The notes: generated from the letters alone by a model not told the origin. A DNA stretch of 64,000 nt from JAJPXI01 sp051867655 (GCA_051867655.1 JBJDYV010000089.1:29000-92999); one strand, 5' to 3'. Shown: positions 1-8,342, counted from the stretch's first letter. Made by a program: numbers and translations.

Positions 1-325
1 TCTTCTGGGCCACGATATGCTCGCCCTTGGAGGCCAGAGCCTGGATGGTGTACGTGATGGCCGCGGCGCCGCTGGCAACCGCCAAACCGGCCACGCCGCC
101 CTCCAGTGCAGCGATACGGTCCTCAAACACGCCCTGGGTGGAGTTGGTCAGGCGGCCGTAGATGTTGCCGGCATCGGCCAGGCCGAAGCGGGCCGCCGCA
201 TGGGCGGAGTTATGGAACACATAGGAGGTGGTGGCATAGATGGGCACCGCACGGGCGTCGGTGGCGGGGTCGGGCTGCTCCTGGCCCACGTGAAGCTGCA
301 AAGTCTCAAATTTATAGTTGCTCAT
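1..325 (-). CDS. metY: O-acetylhomoserine aminocarboxypropyltransferase, 5' part (cut by window edge)
   Basis: The first 108 codons are visible; the gene runs off the left edge. The protein begins MSNYKFETLQLHVGQ and carries the family pattern PIYATTSYVF followed by the RLTNSTQGVFEDRIAALEGG segment of the Cys/Met-metabolism PLP enzymes. MetY-type enzymes make homocysteine directly from O-acetylhomoserine and sulfide in the cytoplasm. The ATG is preceded by AAAGAGGT at a good distance. The PLP lysine lies outside the window. It is read divergently from the methionine synthase operon and sits behind a leader ORF, a terminator-like hairpin and a dyad operator (see those entries), so methionine or cysteine control is likely. 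Cystathionine gamma-synthase relatives are possible but fit the N-terminus less well. Confidence 0.9.
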   Translation of the reverse strand, partial: MSNYKFETLQLHVGQEQPDPATDARAVPIYATTSYVFHNSAHAAARFGLADAGNIYGRLTNSTQGVFEDRIAALEGGVAGLAVASGAAAITYTIQALASKGEHIVAQK

Positions 326-370
326 GGTAAGTACCTCTTTCAATGTTAATTTTTTAATATTTTTTCAAAT

Positions 371-403
371 AGAAAAGCCCGGGATCTCTGCGCAAGCTCC
401 CGG
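371..403 (-). terminator. Terminator-like hairpin in the metY leader
   Basis: On the minus strand a 6-bp GC stem (CCGGGA/TCCCGG, loop of 13) is followed by GCTTTTCTATTTG. It lies between the leader ORF stop and the metY ribosome site, inside the transcript started at the metY promoter, so it would act as an attenuator rather than end an upstream gene. The stem is short and the T-run broken, so strength is uncertain. Confidence 0.5.
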
Positions 404-414
404 ACTGTGTATGG

Positions 415-546
415 CTACATCTCGTTCCCTGTTTTCAGGGAAACGGCGGGCACGCCGATGCGCCCGGCCACCTCGTCAGCCCGGGAGTTCCGCATTCGAC
501 CACAGCGAAAGTTGCTGCGCAGCAGCTCAAAGAACAGCTCTTTCAT
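415..546 (-). CDS. Small leader ORF (43 codons) upstream of metY
   Basis: An ATG-started 43-residue reading frame with a strong ribosome site (CAGGAGGG, about 9 nt before ATG) lies inside the metY transcript, between the metY promoter and the terminator-like hairpin. The peptide begins MKELFFELLRSNF, has one cysteine (residue 15) and methionines at 18 and at the very last position, just before the hairpin. I recognise no family. Its position, strong ribosome site and downstream hairpin suggest either a cis-acting leader peptide for attenuation of metY or a small protein co-expressed with it. It is a real translated frame by its signals; its function is inference. Confidence 0.55.
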   Translation of the reverse strand: MKELFFELLRSNFRCGRMRNSRADEVAGRIGVPAVSLKTGNEM

Positions 547-571
547 TTCGCTTCACCCTCCTGTTTTTTGA

Positions 572-598
572 TTAAACCCATTTGTCTGGTTGGTTTAT
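572..598. promoter_or_regulatory. 27-bp dyad operator at the metY start site
   Basis: The plus strand reads TTAAACC, 13 bases, GGTTTAT. The dyad covers the predicted metY +1 (about 596). The same half-sites with the same 13-base spacing occur at the cysK start (8220-8246) and over the rrf2 -10 box (8324-8350). Probable binding site of the Rrf2 protein encoded at 8371. Confidence 0.65.
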
Positions 599-602
599 TG
601 GA

Positions 603-631
603 ATAATAGCACTTCATGGTAATTTTGTCAA
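603..631 (-). promoter_or_regulatory. metY promoter
   Basis: Minus strand TTGACA (631-626), 17-bp spacer, TATTAT (608-603). This near-consensus housekeeping sigma promoter reads into the leader ORF and metY. Confidence 0.75.
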
Positions 632-699
632 TAGTGTTTTTTAAATTTTTTTGCAAAAAACCGCACAACATTTTCACAAAAATGTCCAGGTCTTTTTCC

Positions 700-728
700 T
701 ATACAAATAGTCTGAAATAGGATATAAT
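700..728 (+). promoter_or_regulatory. Probable promoter of the methionine synthase operon
   Basis: A perfect TATAAT at 723-728 lies 43 bp before the GTG start of the reactivation-domain gene. The matching -35 (TATACA at 700-705, 17-bp spacer) is weak. No B12 or SAM riboswitch fits in the short leader. Confidence 0.5.
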
Positions 729-770
729 GGTAGAAATCACGCATGGATGCTCCCAGAAAGGAGATCGCCT

Positions 771-1430
771 GTGAGACCGGATGTTGACGAAGCGCTGCGG
801 TACCTCGGCGCGGGCGGGGTCGCCCCCGAAGAGCTGCGGCAGCAGGTGGCCGCGGCGGCGGACGAACTGGCCGCCGCCATACAGCCGCGGTATACCTATA
901 AGATTTATAATCTGGATCATGCCGACGGGCGGATCTGCCTGCGGGGTTCCGGCATCGTCCTGACCGGAGAGACCGCCGAACGTATGCTGGCCCAGTGCGA
1001 TCAGGCGGCGCTGCTGGCCTGCACGCTGGGAGCCGCCTTCGACGCGCGGCTGCTGGCGGCCCAGGCCCGGGACATGGCCCGGGCCGTGATCCTGGACGCC
1101 TGCGGCAGCGCCTTTGTGGAGAGCGGCTGTGACGCCGCGGAGCAGGAGATTTCCGCCCGGTTCCCCAGCCGCTATCGGACCGACCGCTTCAGCCCCGGAT
1201 ACGGCGACCTGCCCCTGTCCCTCCAGCCGGACATCTGCGCTGGGCTGGACACCGCCCGCCGGCTCGGCGTCCATGTGACCGAGAGCCTGATCCTGAACCC
1301 CGTAAAATCCGTCACCGCGGTGATCGGTCTGTCGGACAAGCCGCAGATGGCCCGCATCCGCGGATGCGGTTTCTGCTCCATGCGGGAGACCTGCTTGCTG
1401 CGCAAAGGAGGAAAGCATTGTGCACCCTGA
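771..1430 (+). CDS. Stand-alone methionine synthase activation (AdoMet-binding) domain protein
   Basis: This protein of 219 residues resembles the C-terminal reactivation domain of B12-dependent methionine synthase, which binds AdoMet and re-methylates inactive cob(II)alamin. Family-like segments are LNPVKSVTAVIGLS and the C-terminal GCGFCSMRETCLL, a cysteine-rich tail typical of the stand-alone versions. The GTG start at 771 is chosen because AGAAAGGAG ends 7 nt upstream; the ATG at 747 lies before that ribosome site. The gene overlaps the next one (metH, which lacks this domain) by 11 bp, so the two are probably translated together and their products should work as a split enzyme. Assignment to the family is firm; the reactivation role is by homology. 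Confidence 0.82.
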   Translation: MRPDVDEALRYLGAGGVAPEELRQQVAAAADELAAAIQPRYTYKIYNLDHADGRICLRGSGIVLTGETAERMLAQCDQAALLACTLGAAFDARLLAAQARDMARAVILDACGSAFVESGCDAAEQEISARFPSRYRTDRFSPGYGDLPLSLQPDICAGLDTARRLGVHVTESLILNPVKSVTAVIGLSDKPQMARIRGCGFCSMRETCLLRKGGKHCAP

Positions 1431-3783
1431 ACAACTTGATTTCAATCAGATCATCCTTCTGGACGGGGCCATGGGCACTGTTCTGCAGCAAAAGGGCCTG
1501 CCTCCCGGCGGCCAGCCGGAGCTGCTGAACCTTACCGACCCGGCGCTGCTGACTTCTGTATACCGGGACTACATCGCCGCCGGGAGTCAGGTGATCTATG
1601 CCAATACCTTCGGCGCCAACGCCCTGAAGCTGGAGCGCACCGGCCGCAGCGTGGAGGAAATCGTGACCGCCGCCGTGTCCATCGCCAAAGAAGCCGCGGC
1701 GGGCACCGATGTCCGGGTGGCGCTGGATGTGGGGCCCTTGGGCGAGCTTCTGGAGCCTATGGGGAGCCTGACCTTTGAGCGGGCCTATGAGTTGTTCCGG
1801 GAGATGGCGGTCGCCGGCGAGAAGGCCGGGGCCGACCTGGCGGTCCTCGAAACCGTGACCGACCTGTACGAGGCCAAGGCGGCCCTGCTGGCCGTGAAGG
1901 AGAACACCCGCCTGCCGGTGTTCGTCACCATGTCCTTTGACGAGAGCGGCCGGACCTTCACCGGCTGTACGGTGGCCTCCATGGCCCACACGCTGGAGGG
2001 CCTTGGGGCCGACGCCATCGGTTTGAACTGCTCTCTGGGGCCGGATCAGCTGGCCCCGCTGCTGAAAGAACTCTGCACAAACACCCGCCTGCCAGTCATC
2101 GCCAAGCCCAACGCCGGTCTGCCCGACCCCGTGGACGGGCACTACGGCATGGGGCCGGAGGAGTTCGCCGCGGCCCTGCTCCCCTGTCTGGACGCGGGCG
2201 TGACCATCTTCGGCGGCTGCTGCGGCACCTCGCCGGAGTATATCCGGCATTTGAAAGCCGCTTTAGACGGGAAAAAGCCCGCTCCCCGGCAGTATACCGG
2301 CGGGGCCTTCGTCTGCACACCGGTGACTCCCCTGCGGCTGGACGGCGTGCGGGTCATCGGCGAGCGCATCAACCCCACGGGCAAAAAGCGCTTCCAGCAG
2401 GCGCTGCTGGAGGGCGACCTGGACTATATCCTGGACGTGGCTGTCCAGCAGGAGGACGCGGGCGCGGATATTCTGGACGTAAACGTGGGCTACCCCGGCG
2501 TGGACGAGGTGTCTATGCTGCCCCGGGTGGTAAAGAAGCTCCAGAGCGCGGTATCCCTGCCGCTGCAGTTGGACTCCTCCAACCCCGACGCCTTGGAGGC
2601 CGGCCTGCGGGTCTACAACGGCAAGGCGGCGGTCAACTCGGTCAACGGCGAGCCCGAGGTTCTGGAACGGGTCCTGCCCATTGTCAAAAAATACGGAGCC
2701 AGCGTGGTGGGCCTGACCCTGGACAAGGGGGGCATCCCCCAGACCGCCCAGGGCCGGGTAGACATCGCCCGGCGCATTCTGGATGCAGCGCTGGCCCTGG
2801 GCATCCCCAAAGAGGATGTGTGGATCGACTGCCTGACTTTGACGGTCTCCGCCCAGCAGGACCAGGCGGCGGAGACACTGAAAGCAGTTCGTACCGTCCG
2901 GGAGGAGCTGGGACTGCAAACGGTCCTGGGTGTGTCGAATATCTCCTTCGGCCTTCCCAACCGTGCCCTCATCACGCAGAATTTTCTGATCCAGGCCATG
3001 GGAGCGGGCCTGACCCTGCCCATCATCAACCCCAATCAAAAGGAGATGATGGACGCGGTAGCCGCGTTCCGGGTGCTCTCCGGGGAGGATGCCCAGTGCC
3101 GGGACTATGTGGCCCGGTTCACCGGGGAGAGCGCGGCGGCGGCTCCGGCCGCGCCGGGACAGGAGTTGACCCTGGATGACGCCATCCTGCGCGGGCTGAA
3201 GGCCGACGCCGGAAAACTGGCCAAGCTCGCCCTGGAAACTAAGGACGAGCTGGCCCTGGTGGAGCGGCACCTGATCCCCGCTCTCGACCGGGTGGGCGAG
3301 GGCTATGAACAGGGCAAGGTCTTCCTGCCCCAGCTGCTCAGCGCCGCCCAGGCCGCCCAGGCCGTCTTTGAGGTCATCCGCGTTTCCCTCGCGGCCAAGG
3401 GAGGCGCGCCGGTCAAAAAAGGAAAGCTCATTGTCGCCACAGTGCAGGGTGACATCCACGATATCGGCAAGAACATCGTCAAGACCGTGCTGGAGAACTA
3501 CGGCTATGAGGTGCTGGACCTAGGACGGGACGTGCCGCCGGAGACCGTCGTGCGCACGGTCGTGGAGCAGAATGTGCGTCTGGTGGGCCTGTCCGCTCTG
3601 ATGACCACCACCCTGCCCGCCATGGAGGAGACCATCCGGCAGCTCAAGGGTCTTCCCAAAGCGCCGGTAATCTTTGTGGGCGGAGCCGTGGTCACGCCGG
3701 ACTACGCCCGGCATATGGGGGCGGATCACTACGCCAGAGACGCCCGCCAGTCTGTGGAAATCGCAAGGAAGGTATTGGGATAA
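1420..3783 (+). CDS. metH: B12-dependent methionine synthase lacking the activation domain
   Basis: 787 residues, against about 1,230 for the four-domain enzyme. The order is homocysteine-binding domain (1 to about 290, zinc ligands in GLNCS at Cys204 and GGCCGT at Cys267/Cys268), pterin-binding domain starting at GERINPTGKK (about 310-560), cap, and cobalamin domain with GDIHDIGKN (His680 would be the lower cobalt ligand). It transfers methyl from methyltetrahydrofolate to homocysteine. The GTG start follows AAAGGAGG and lies inside the end of the upstream gene, which supplies the missing AdoMet domain. The stop TAA overlaps the next ATG (TAATG). This three-gene arrangement is a common Clostridia form. 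Confidence 0.93.
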   Translation: MHPEQLDFNQIILLDGAMGTVLQQKGLPPGGQPELLNLTDPALLTSVYRDYIAAGSQVIYANTFGANALKLERTGRSVEEIVTAAVSIAKEAAAGTDVRVALDVGPLGELLEPMGSLTFERAYELFREMAVAGEKAGADLAVLETVTDLYEAKAALLAVKENTRLPVFVTMSFDESGRTFTGCTVASMAHTLEGLGADAIGLNCSLGPDQLAPLLKELCTNTRLPVIAKPNAGLPDPVDGHYGMGPEEFAAALLPCLDAGVTIFGGCCGTSPEYIRHLKAALDGKKPAPRQYTGGAFVCTPVTPLRLDGVRVIGERINPTGKKRFQQALLEGDLDYILDVAVQQEDAGADILDVNVGYPGVDEVSMLPRVVKKLQSAVSLPLQLDSSNPDALEAGLRVYNGKAAVNSVNGEPEVLERVLPIVKKYGASVVGLTLDKGGIPQTAQGRVDIARRILDAALALGIPKEDVWIDCLTLTVSAQQDQAAETLKAVRTVREELGLQTVLGVSNISFGLPNRALITQNFLIQAMGAGLTLPIINPNQKEMMDAVAAFRVLSGEDAQCRDYVARFTGESAAAAPAAPGQELTLDDAILRGLKADAGKLAKLALETKDELALVERHLIPALDRVGEGYEQGKVFLPQLLSAAQAAQAVFEVIRVSLAAKGGAPVKKGKLIVATVQGDIHDIGKNIVKTVLENYGYEVLDLGRDVPPETVVRTVVEQNVRLVGLSALMTTTLPAMEETIRQLKGLPKAPVIFVGGAVVTPDYARHMGADHYARDARQSVEIARKVLG

Positions 3784-5540
3784 TGGATATTCGGACTTAT
3801 TTGAAGGACAAACCGCTATTGTTCGACGGCGCCATGGGCACCTATTTCGCGGCGCTGCCCGGGCGCGCCGACGAGCGCTGCGAGCTTGCAAACATGACGC
3901 ACCCGGAGGAGATCACGGCCATTCACCGCGCCTATCTGGACGCGGGCTGCCGCGCCATCAAGACGAACACTTTTGCCGCGGGCACGGACCTGGCGCAGGG
4001 CCAGGAGGAGCAGGCCCGCCGGATCATCGAGGCCGGCTGCCGCCTGGCCCTGGACGCGGCGCAGTCCTACGACGCCTATGTATTCGCGGACATGGGACCT
4101 GCCCCGGAAGGAAAAGGACTGGGACAGGCGGAGAACTACTGCCGCCAGGCCGACCTGTTTCTGGACCAGGGCCTGACTCACTTTCTGGTGGAGACCCTGC
4201 CCACGGACGAGGGCATCCCGGAGCTTGCCCGGCACCTGAAGGCGCGCTGCCCGGAGGCCTTTTTGATCGTCTCCTTCGCGGTGGGCTTCGACGGGACGAC
4301 CCGCGACGGCCTGGCCGGGCAGATGCTCCTTCAGCGCACCGCCGCGCTGAACGAGGTGGATGCGGTGGGCTTCAACTGCGTGTCCGGTCCCCATCACCTG
4401 CTGGAGTACATCCGCAAGCTGGACCTGAGCGGCGTCACGCTCTCGGTCATGCCCAACGCCGGTTACCCCACCGTGCTGGGGCGGCGGACGGTGTTCCAGG
4501 GAAAGCCGGACTACTTTGCCCAAAAGCTCGCTCAAATCGTCCAGGCCGGCGCGTCCATCATCGGCGGCTGCTGCGGCACCACTCCGGCGCACATCGCCAA
4601 AACGGCCGCCGCTTTGACTGGCGTGCCCCGCATCATTCTCCCCCCCCGGACCCGAAAGGAACCGGAGCCCAAACCCGCCCCCCGGGTCAACTCTCTGGCG
4701 GAAAAGCTGGACAGCGGCAAGCGCGTGGTGGCGGTGGAGCTGGACCCGCCCGTGGATGACGACGTCTCCTTCTTTCTGGACGGCGTCAAGGCTCTGCGGG
4801 ACGCGGGCGCGGACGCCGTTACCATCGCCGACTGCCCCATCGGCCGCCCCCGGGCGGACAGCAGCCTGCTGGCCTGTAAGGTCAAGCGGGAGCTGGGGGT
4901 GGAACCGCTGCCCCACATGACCTGCCGGGATCGCAACCTGAACGCCACCAAGGCCCTGCTGCTGGGCCTGTCCATTGAGGGCGTCCACAACGTGCTGCTG
5001 GTCACCGGCGACCCCATTCCCTCCGAAAACCGGGATGAGGTCAAGAGCGTATTCAATTTCAACTCCCGGAAGCTGGCCCGCTATGTCAACAGTCTGAATG
5101 AGACGGTTCTCGGGACGCCGTTCCGCATGTTCGGCGCACTGGACCTGAACGCCCGGAATTTTGAGGTTGAGCTGAAGTTGGCCCAGGAGAAAGAGGAAAA
5201 CGGCGTGTCCGGGTTCCTGACCCAGCCGGTTTTGTCTCAGGAGGCGCTGGACAACCTGAAGCTGGCCCGCCGGACCCTGAAGGGCAAGATCCTGGGCGGC
5301 GTTTTCCCCGTGGTCAGCCACAAGAATGCCGTCTTCCTGAACAACGAGATCTCCGGTATGCGGGTTTGTGACGAGATCATCGCCCTGTACGAGGGAAAAG
5401 ACCGGGAAGAGGGCGAGGAGCTGGCCGTGACGATCTCCGCCCGAATTGCGCAGGAGATCGCTCCCTACTCGGACGGCCTGTATCTCATGACGCCCTTTAA
5501 GCGCGTGCCGCTGATGGTACATATCCTGGAGCGGCTCTGA
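3783..5540 (+). CDS. Fused homocysteine S-methyltransferase / methylenetetrahydrofolate reductase (YitJ type)
   Basis: 585 residues in two parts. Residues 1 to about 290 are a homocysteine methyltransferase barrel with the zinc signatures GFNCVSG and GGCCGTTPAHI. Residues about 310-585 are a MetF-like barrel with HMTCRDRN and LLVTGDP motifs that bind folate and FAD. The second half would make methyltetrahydrofolate, the methyl donor used by the MetH encoded just upstream; the first half may move methyl groups to homocysteine from another donor. The ATG overlaps the metH stop by one base (TAATG), which supports translational coupling. The operon ends at the strong hairpin 5558-5608. Relatives include Bacillus YitJ. 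Confidence 0.9.
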   Translation: MDIRTYLKDKPLLFDGAMGTYFAALPGRADERCELANMTHPEEITAIHRAYLDAGCRAIKTNTFAAGTDLAQGQEEQARRIIEAGCRLALDAAQSYDAYVFADMGPAPEGKGLGQAENYCRQADLFLDQGLTHFLVETLPTDEGIPELARHLKARCPEAFLIVSFAVGFDGTTRDGLAGQMLLQRTAALNEVDAVGFNCVSGPHHLLEYIRKLDLSGVTLSVMPNAGYPTVLGRRTVFQGKPDYFAQKLAQIVQAGASIIGGCCGTTPAHIAKTAAALTGVPRIILPPRTRKEPEPKPAPRVNSLAEKLDSGKRVVAVELDPPVDDDVSFFLDGVKALRDAGADAVTIADCPIGRPRADSSLLACKVKRELGVEPLPHMTCRDRNLNATKALLLGLSIEGVHNVLLVTGDPIPSENRDEVKSVFNFNSRKLARYVNSLNETVLGTPFRMFGALDLNARNFEVELKLAQEKEENGVSGFLTQPVLSQEALDNLKLARRTLKGKILGGVFPVVSHKNAVFLNNEISGMRVCDEIIALYEGKDREEGEELAVTISARIAQEIAPYSDGLYLMTPFKRVPLMVHILERL

Positions 5541-5557
5541 AATCGCTCCAGACAGAT

Positions 5558-5608
5558 AAAAAGCCGGAAGACCCGCTCCCATGATTGGGAGCGGGTCTTC
5601 CGGCTTTT
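5558..5608. terminator. Bidirectional terminator between metH operon and pdxT
   Basis: A perfect 22-bp stem with a 6-nt loop, flanked by A-run and T-run, lies between two convergent genes and should stop transcription from both sides. Confidence 0.9.
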
Positions 5609-5615
5609 CGCGCCT

Positions 5616-6179
5616 TTAAGCGCGGATCATATTCAGGAAATACTGATGGACGGACAGGTCCTCGGAAAGCTCCGGGTGGAACGCCGTCACCAACTGGTTT
5701 CCCTGCCGGGCGGCCACGATGTTGCCCTCCACCACCGCAAGCTTCTCCGCGTCTCCAGAGACCGACTCGATGTAGGGCGCGCGGATAAAGGTCATGGGAA
5801 TCTTCCCGATGCCCCGGCAGTCTTCTTCCGTGTAGAAGCTGCCCAGCTGGCGGCCATAGGCGTTGCGCTTGACCGCGATGTCCATGGTCCCAAAGCAGGG
5901 GACGCCGCCCTCCACGGTCTTGGCCAGCAAAATCAGCCCGGCGCAGGTGCCGAACACGGGCAGGCCCGCCTGAATGCGCTCCCGCAGGGGCTCAAACAGG
6001 CCCAAGTCCCGCAGCAGCTTACCCATGACAGTACTCTCGCCGCCGGGGAGGATCAGACCGTCAAAGGGCCGGTCCAGATCCCGCAGCTGGCGGATTTCAA
6101 AATGTTCTGCTCCCAGGCGGTCCAGCATGGCGGCGTGCTCGACGAATGCGCCCTGGAGCGCCAGAATCGCGACGGTCAT
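5616..6179 (-). CDS. pdxT: Pyridoxal 5'-phosphate synthase glutaminase subunit
   Basis: This class I glutaminase subunit releases ammonia from glutamine and feeds it to PdxS for vitamin B6 synthesis. Visible features are the start MTVAILALQGA, the GGEST loop, the nucleophile cysteine in GTCAGLILLA and the His-Glu pair in FHPELSED. I use the ATG at 6179, which gives 187 residues and the usual N-terminus; a GTG 12 bp further out has no room for a ribosome site. The gene starts one base after the pdxS stop codon, so the pair forms a tight operon and probably a 1:1 complex. Confidence 0.95.
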   Translation of the reverse strand: MTVAILALQGAFVEHAAMLDRLGAEHFEIRQLRDLDRPFDGLILPGGESTVMGKLLRDLGLFEPLRERIQAGLPVFGTCAGLILLAKTVEGGVPCFGTMDIAVKRNAYGRQLGSFYTEEDCRGIGKIPMTFIRAPYIESVSGDAEKLAVVEGNIVAARQGNQLVTAFHPELSEDLSVHQYFLNMIRA

Positions 6180-6180
6180 C

Positions 6181-7056
6181 TTACTTGCCACGCTCCGCCA
6201 TCAGAAGGGCGATCTCGTTCTCATTGATACCCACCATGGCTTCGCCCAGATCGGTGGACAGCTCCGCGATCAGCTTGGCGTCCGTGTAGTTGGTCACGGC
6301 CTGCACGATGGCGGCGGCGCGCTTGGCGGGGTCGCCGGACTTGAAGATACCGGAGCCCACAAACACGCCCTCGGCGCCCAGCTGCATCATCAGCGCGGCG
6401 TCGGCGGGAGTGGCCACGCCGCCCGCGGCGAAGTTGACCACCGGCAGGCGGCCGTTTTCGTGGACATAGCGCAGCAGGTCCAGGGACACCTGAAGCTGCT
6501 TGGCCGCCTCGAACAGCTCATCCTCCCGCAGGTTCTGGACACGGCGGATCTCCGCGTTCATGGCGCGCATGTGGCGCACCGCCTGCACCACGTCGCCGGT
6601 GCCCGGCTCGCCCTTGGTGCGGATCATGGACGCGCCCTCGGCGATGCGCCGCAAGGCCTCGCCCAGGTCCCGGGCGCCGCATACGAAGGGCACCTTGAAC
6701 TTGGTCTTGTCGATATGGTACACATCGTCCGCCGGGGAAAGGACCTCGCTCTCGTCGATGTAGTCGATCTCAATGGCCTCCAGGATCTGGGCCTCCACAA
6801 AATGGCCGATGCGGCACTTTGCCATGACGGGGATGGACACCGCCTCCTGGATGCCCCGGATCATCTTCGGGTCGCTCATGCGGGACACGCCGCCCGCCGC
6901 GCGGATGTCCGCGGGGATGCGCTCCAACGCCATGACGGCGCAGGCTCCGGCTTCCTCGGCGATCCGCGCCTGCTCCGGCGTGGTAACGTCCATAATCACG
7001 CCGCCCTTCAGCATCTGGGCCAGCTCTTTGTTCAAATCATATCTTGTCTTTTCCAT
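6181..7056 (-). CDS. pdxS: Pyridoxal 5'-phosphate synthase lyase subunit
   Basis: 291 residues, the usual size. PdxS condenses ribose 5-phosphate, glyceraldehyde 3-phosphate and ammonia to PLP inside a dodecamer of TIM barrels. Visible are the sugar-binding lysine region AKCRIGH, DYIDESEVLSPAD, and the phosphate-binding GVFVGSGIFKSGDP. The ATG follows AGGAGGGG. It is the first gene of the pdxST operon. PLP is the cofactor of neighbouring CysK and MetY, so B6 supply is clustered with its users. Confidence 0.97.
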   Translation of the reverse strand: MEKTRYDLNKELAQMLKGGVIMDVTTPEQARIAEEAGACAVMALERIPADIRAAGGVSRMSDPKMIRGIQEAVSIPVMAKCRIGHFVEAQILEAIEIDYIDESEVLSPADDVYHIDKTKFKVPFVCGARDLGEALRRIAEGASMIRTKGEPGTGDVVQAVRHMRAMNAEIRRVQNLREDELFEAAKQLQVSLDLLRYVHENGRLPVVNFAAGGVATPADAALMMQLGAEGVFVGSGIFKSGDPAKRAAAIVQAVTNYTDAKLIAELSTDLGEAMVGINENEIALLMAERGK

Positions 7057-7085
7057 TTTTGTTCCCCTCCTGTGTGGATTTTTTT

Positions 7086-7113
7086 ATTATACCATAGGAT
7101 ATCAATTAATCAA
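7086..7113 (-). promoter_or_regulatory. pdxST promoter
   Basis: Minus strand TTGATT (7113-7108), 16-bp spacer, TATAAT (7091-7086), 30 bp before the pdxS start. Confidence 0.65.
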
Positions 7114-7131
7114 ACCCTGAATTTTATCACA

Positions 7132-7166
7132 AAGCGAGGCTGCCGCGCTTGGCAGCAGCCTCGCTT
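7132..7166 (-). terminator. cysK terminator
   Basis: A 12-bp stem (AAGCGAGGCTGC and its complement) lies just after the cysK stop. The T-run that follows on the minus strand is weak. Confidence 0.6.
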
Positions 7167-7178
7167 CCCATTTCATAT

Positions 7179-8111
7179 TCAGTCTGCAAACAAAGGCGTG
7201 GAGAGATAGCGGTCGCCGGTGTCGGGCAGCAGGGCCACAATGGTCTTGCCCTTGTTCTCCGGCCGCTTGGCCAGCTGGATCGCCGCCCAGGCGGCGGCGC
7301 CGGAGGAGATGCCCACCAGAACGCCCTCGGCCTTGCCGATCTGCTTACCGGCGGCAAAGGCGTCGTCGTTCTCCACGGGAATGATCTCATCGTAAATCCC
7401 GGTGTCCAGCACGTCGGGGACAAAACCGGCGCCGATGCCCTGGATCTTATGGGACCCGGAGACGCCCTTGCTCAATACCGGAGAAGACGCGGGCTCCACC
7501 GCCACGATCTTCACATTGGGGTTCCGGCTCTTCAGGTATTCGCCCACGCCGGTGATGGTTCCGCCGGTACCGACGCCAGCCACGAAAATGTCCACCTTGC
7601 CGTCGGTGTCCTCCCAGATCTCGGGGCCGGTGGTGGCCTTATGGACGGCGGGGTTGGCGGGGTTCACGAACTGGCCGGGGATGAAGCTGTTGGGGATCTC
7701 CTGCGCCAGCTCGTCGGCCTTGGCGATGGCGCCCTTCATGCCCTTGGCGCCCTCGGTCAGCACCAGCTCCGCGCCGTAGGCCTTCATCAGCTGGCGGCGC
7801 TCCACGCTCATGGTCTCCGGCATGACGATAATGATGCGGTAGCCCCGGGCCGCCGCCACGGAGGCCAGGCCGATGCCGGTATTGCCGGAGGTGGGCTCGA
7901 TGATGACGGAGCCGGGCTTCAGCAGGCCCTTGGCCTCCGCGTCGTCGATCATGGCCTTGGCAATGCGGTCCTTCACGGAGCCCGCGGGGTTAAAGTATTC
8001 CAGCTTGCCCAGAATGCGGGCCTCCAGCTGCTCTTCCTTCTCAATGTGAACCAGTTCCAGCAGCGGGGTCTTCCCGATCAACTGGTCAGCAGAAGTATAA
8101 ATGTTGCTCAT
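7179..8111 (-). CDS. cysK: Cysteine synthase (O-acetylserine sulfhydrylase)
   Basis: 310 residues, standard length. It uses PLP to make cysteine from O-acetylserine and sulfide. Features are the PLP lysine in NPAGSVKDRIA, the substrate loop TSGNTGIG, the phosphate-binding GVGTGGTITG, and the C-terminal GISSGAAAW. The ATG follows TAGGAGG. It is transcribed alone from a consensus promoter (8250-8278) whose start is covered by a dyad operator, divergent from the Rrf2 regulator gene. That arrangement resembles CymR-type cysteine control known from Bacillus and Staphylococcus. Confidence 0.96.
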   Translation of the reverse strand: MSNIYTSADQLIGKTPLLELVHIEKEEQLEARILGKLEYFNPAGSVKDRIAKAMIDDAEAKGLLKPGSVIIEPTSGNTGIGLASVAAARGYRIIIVMPETMSVERRQLMKAYGAELVLTEGAKGMKGAIAKADELAQEIPNSFIPGQFVNPANPAVHKATTGPEIWEDTDGKVDIFVAGVGTGGTITGVGEYLKSRNPNVKIVAVEPASSPVLSKGVSGSHKIQGIGAGFVPDVLDTGIYDEIIPVENDDAFAAGKQIGKAEGVLVGISSGAAAWAAIQLAKRPENKGKTIVALLPDTGDRYLSTPLFAD

Positions 8112-8219
8112 TGTCAGTTCCTCCTAAAAATTCATTGTTATAATCAAACAGATTGATGGGGATGCTTCAGCAGCAACGGCAACATCGGAATTGTGGGATT
8201 GCGGTCTTTCTCATCAGAA

Positions 8220-8246
8220 AACAACCAACCTTTCACGTAGGTTAAT
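8220..8246. promoter_or_regulatory. Dyad operator at the cysK start site
   Basis: The plus strand reads AACAACC, 13 bases, GGTTAAT. The outer positions match the sites at 572-598 and 8324-8350 with the same spacing. It covers the predicted cysK +1 (about 8243), the same placement as at metY. A second GGTT in the spacer makes an alternative shorter repeat possible. Confidence 0.5.
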
Positions 8247-8249
8247 GCG

Positions 8250-8278
8250 ATTATATGTCCGGATTTCTCCTTTGTCAA
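8250..8278 (-). promoter_or_regulatory. cysK promoter
   Basis: Minus strand TTGACA (8278-8273), 17-bp spacer, TATAAT (8255-8250): both boxes are consensus. Confidence 0.85.
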
Positions 8279-8312
8279 GAGGCAGAATTGAAAAACTGTA
8301 AAAAAGTTTTTG

Positions 8313-8342
8313 TTGATTTCCCTATAAACCATGTTATATAAT
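8313..8342 (+). promoter_or_regulatory. rrf2 promoter
   Basis: TTGATT (8313-8318), 18-bp spacer, TATAAT (8337-8342). The dyad at 8324-8350 covers the -10 box and start, which predicts self-repression. Confidence 0.7.

Noticed and set aside
371..560. SAM (S-box) riboswitch upstream of metY
   Set aside because: Conserved S-box elements such as the GAUGAAACC-type core and its paired helices are not visible; a translated leader ORF occupies the space.
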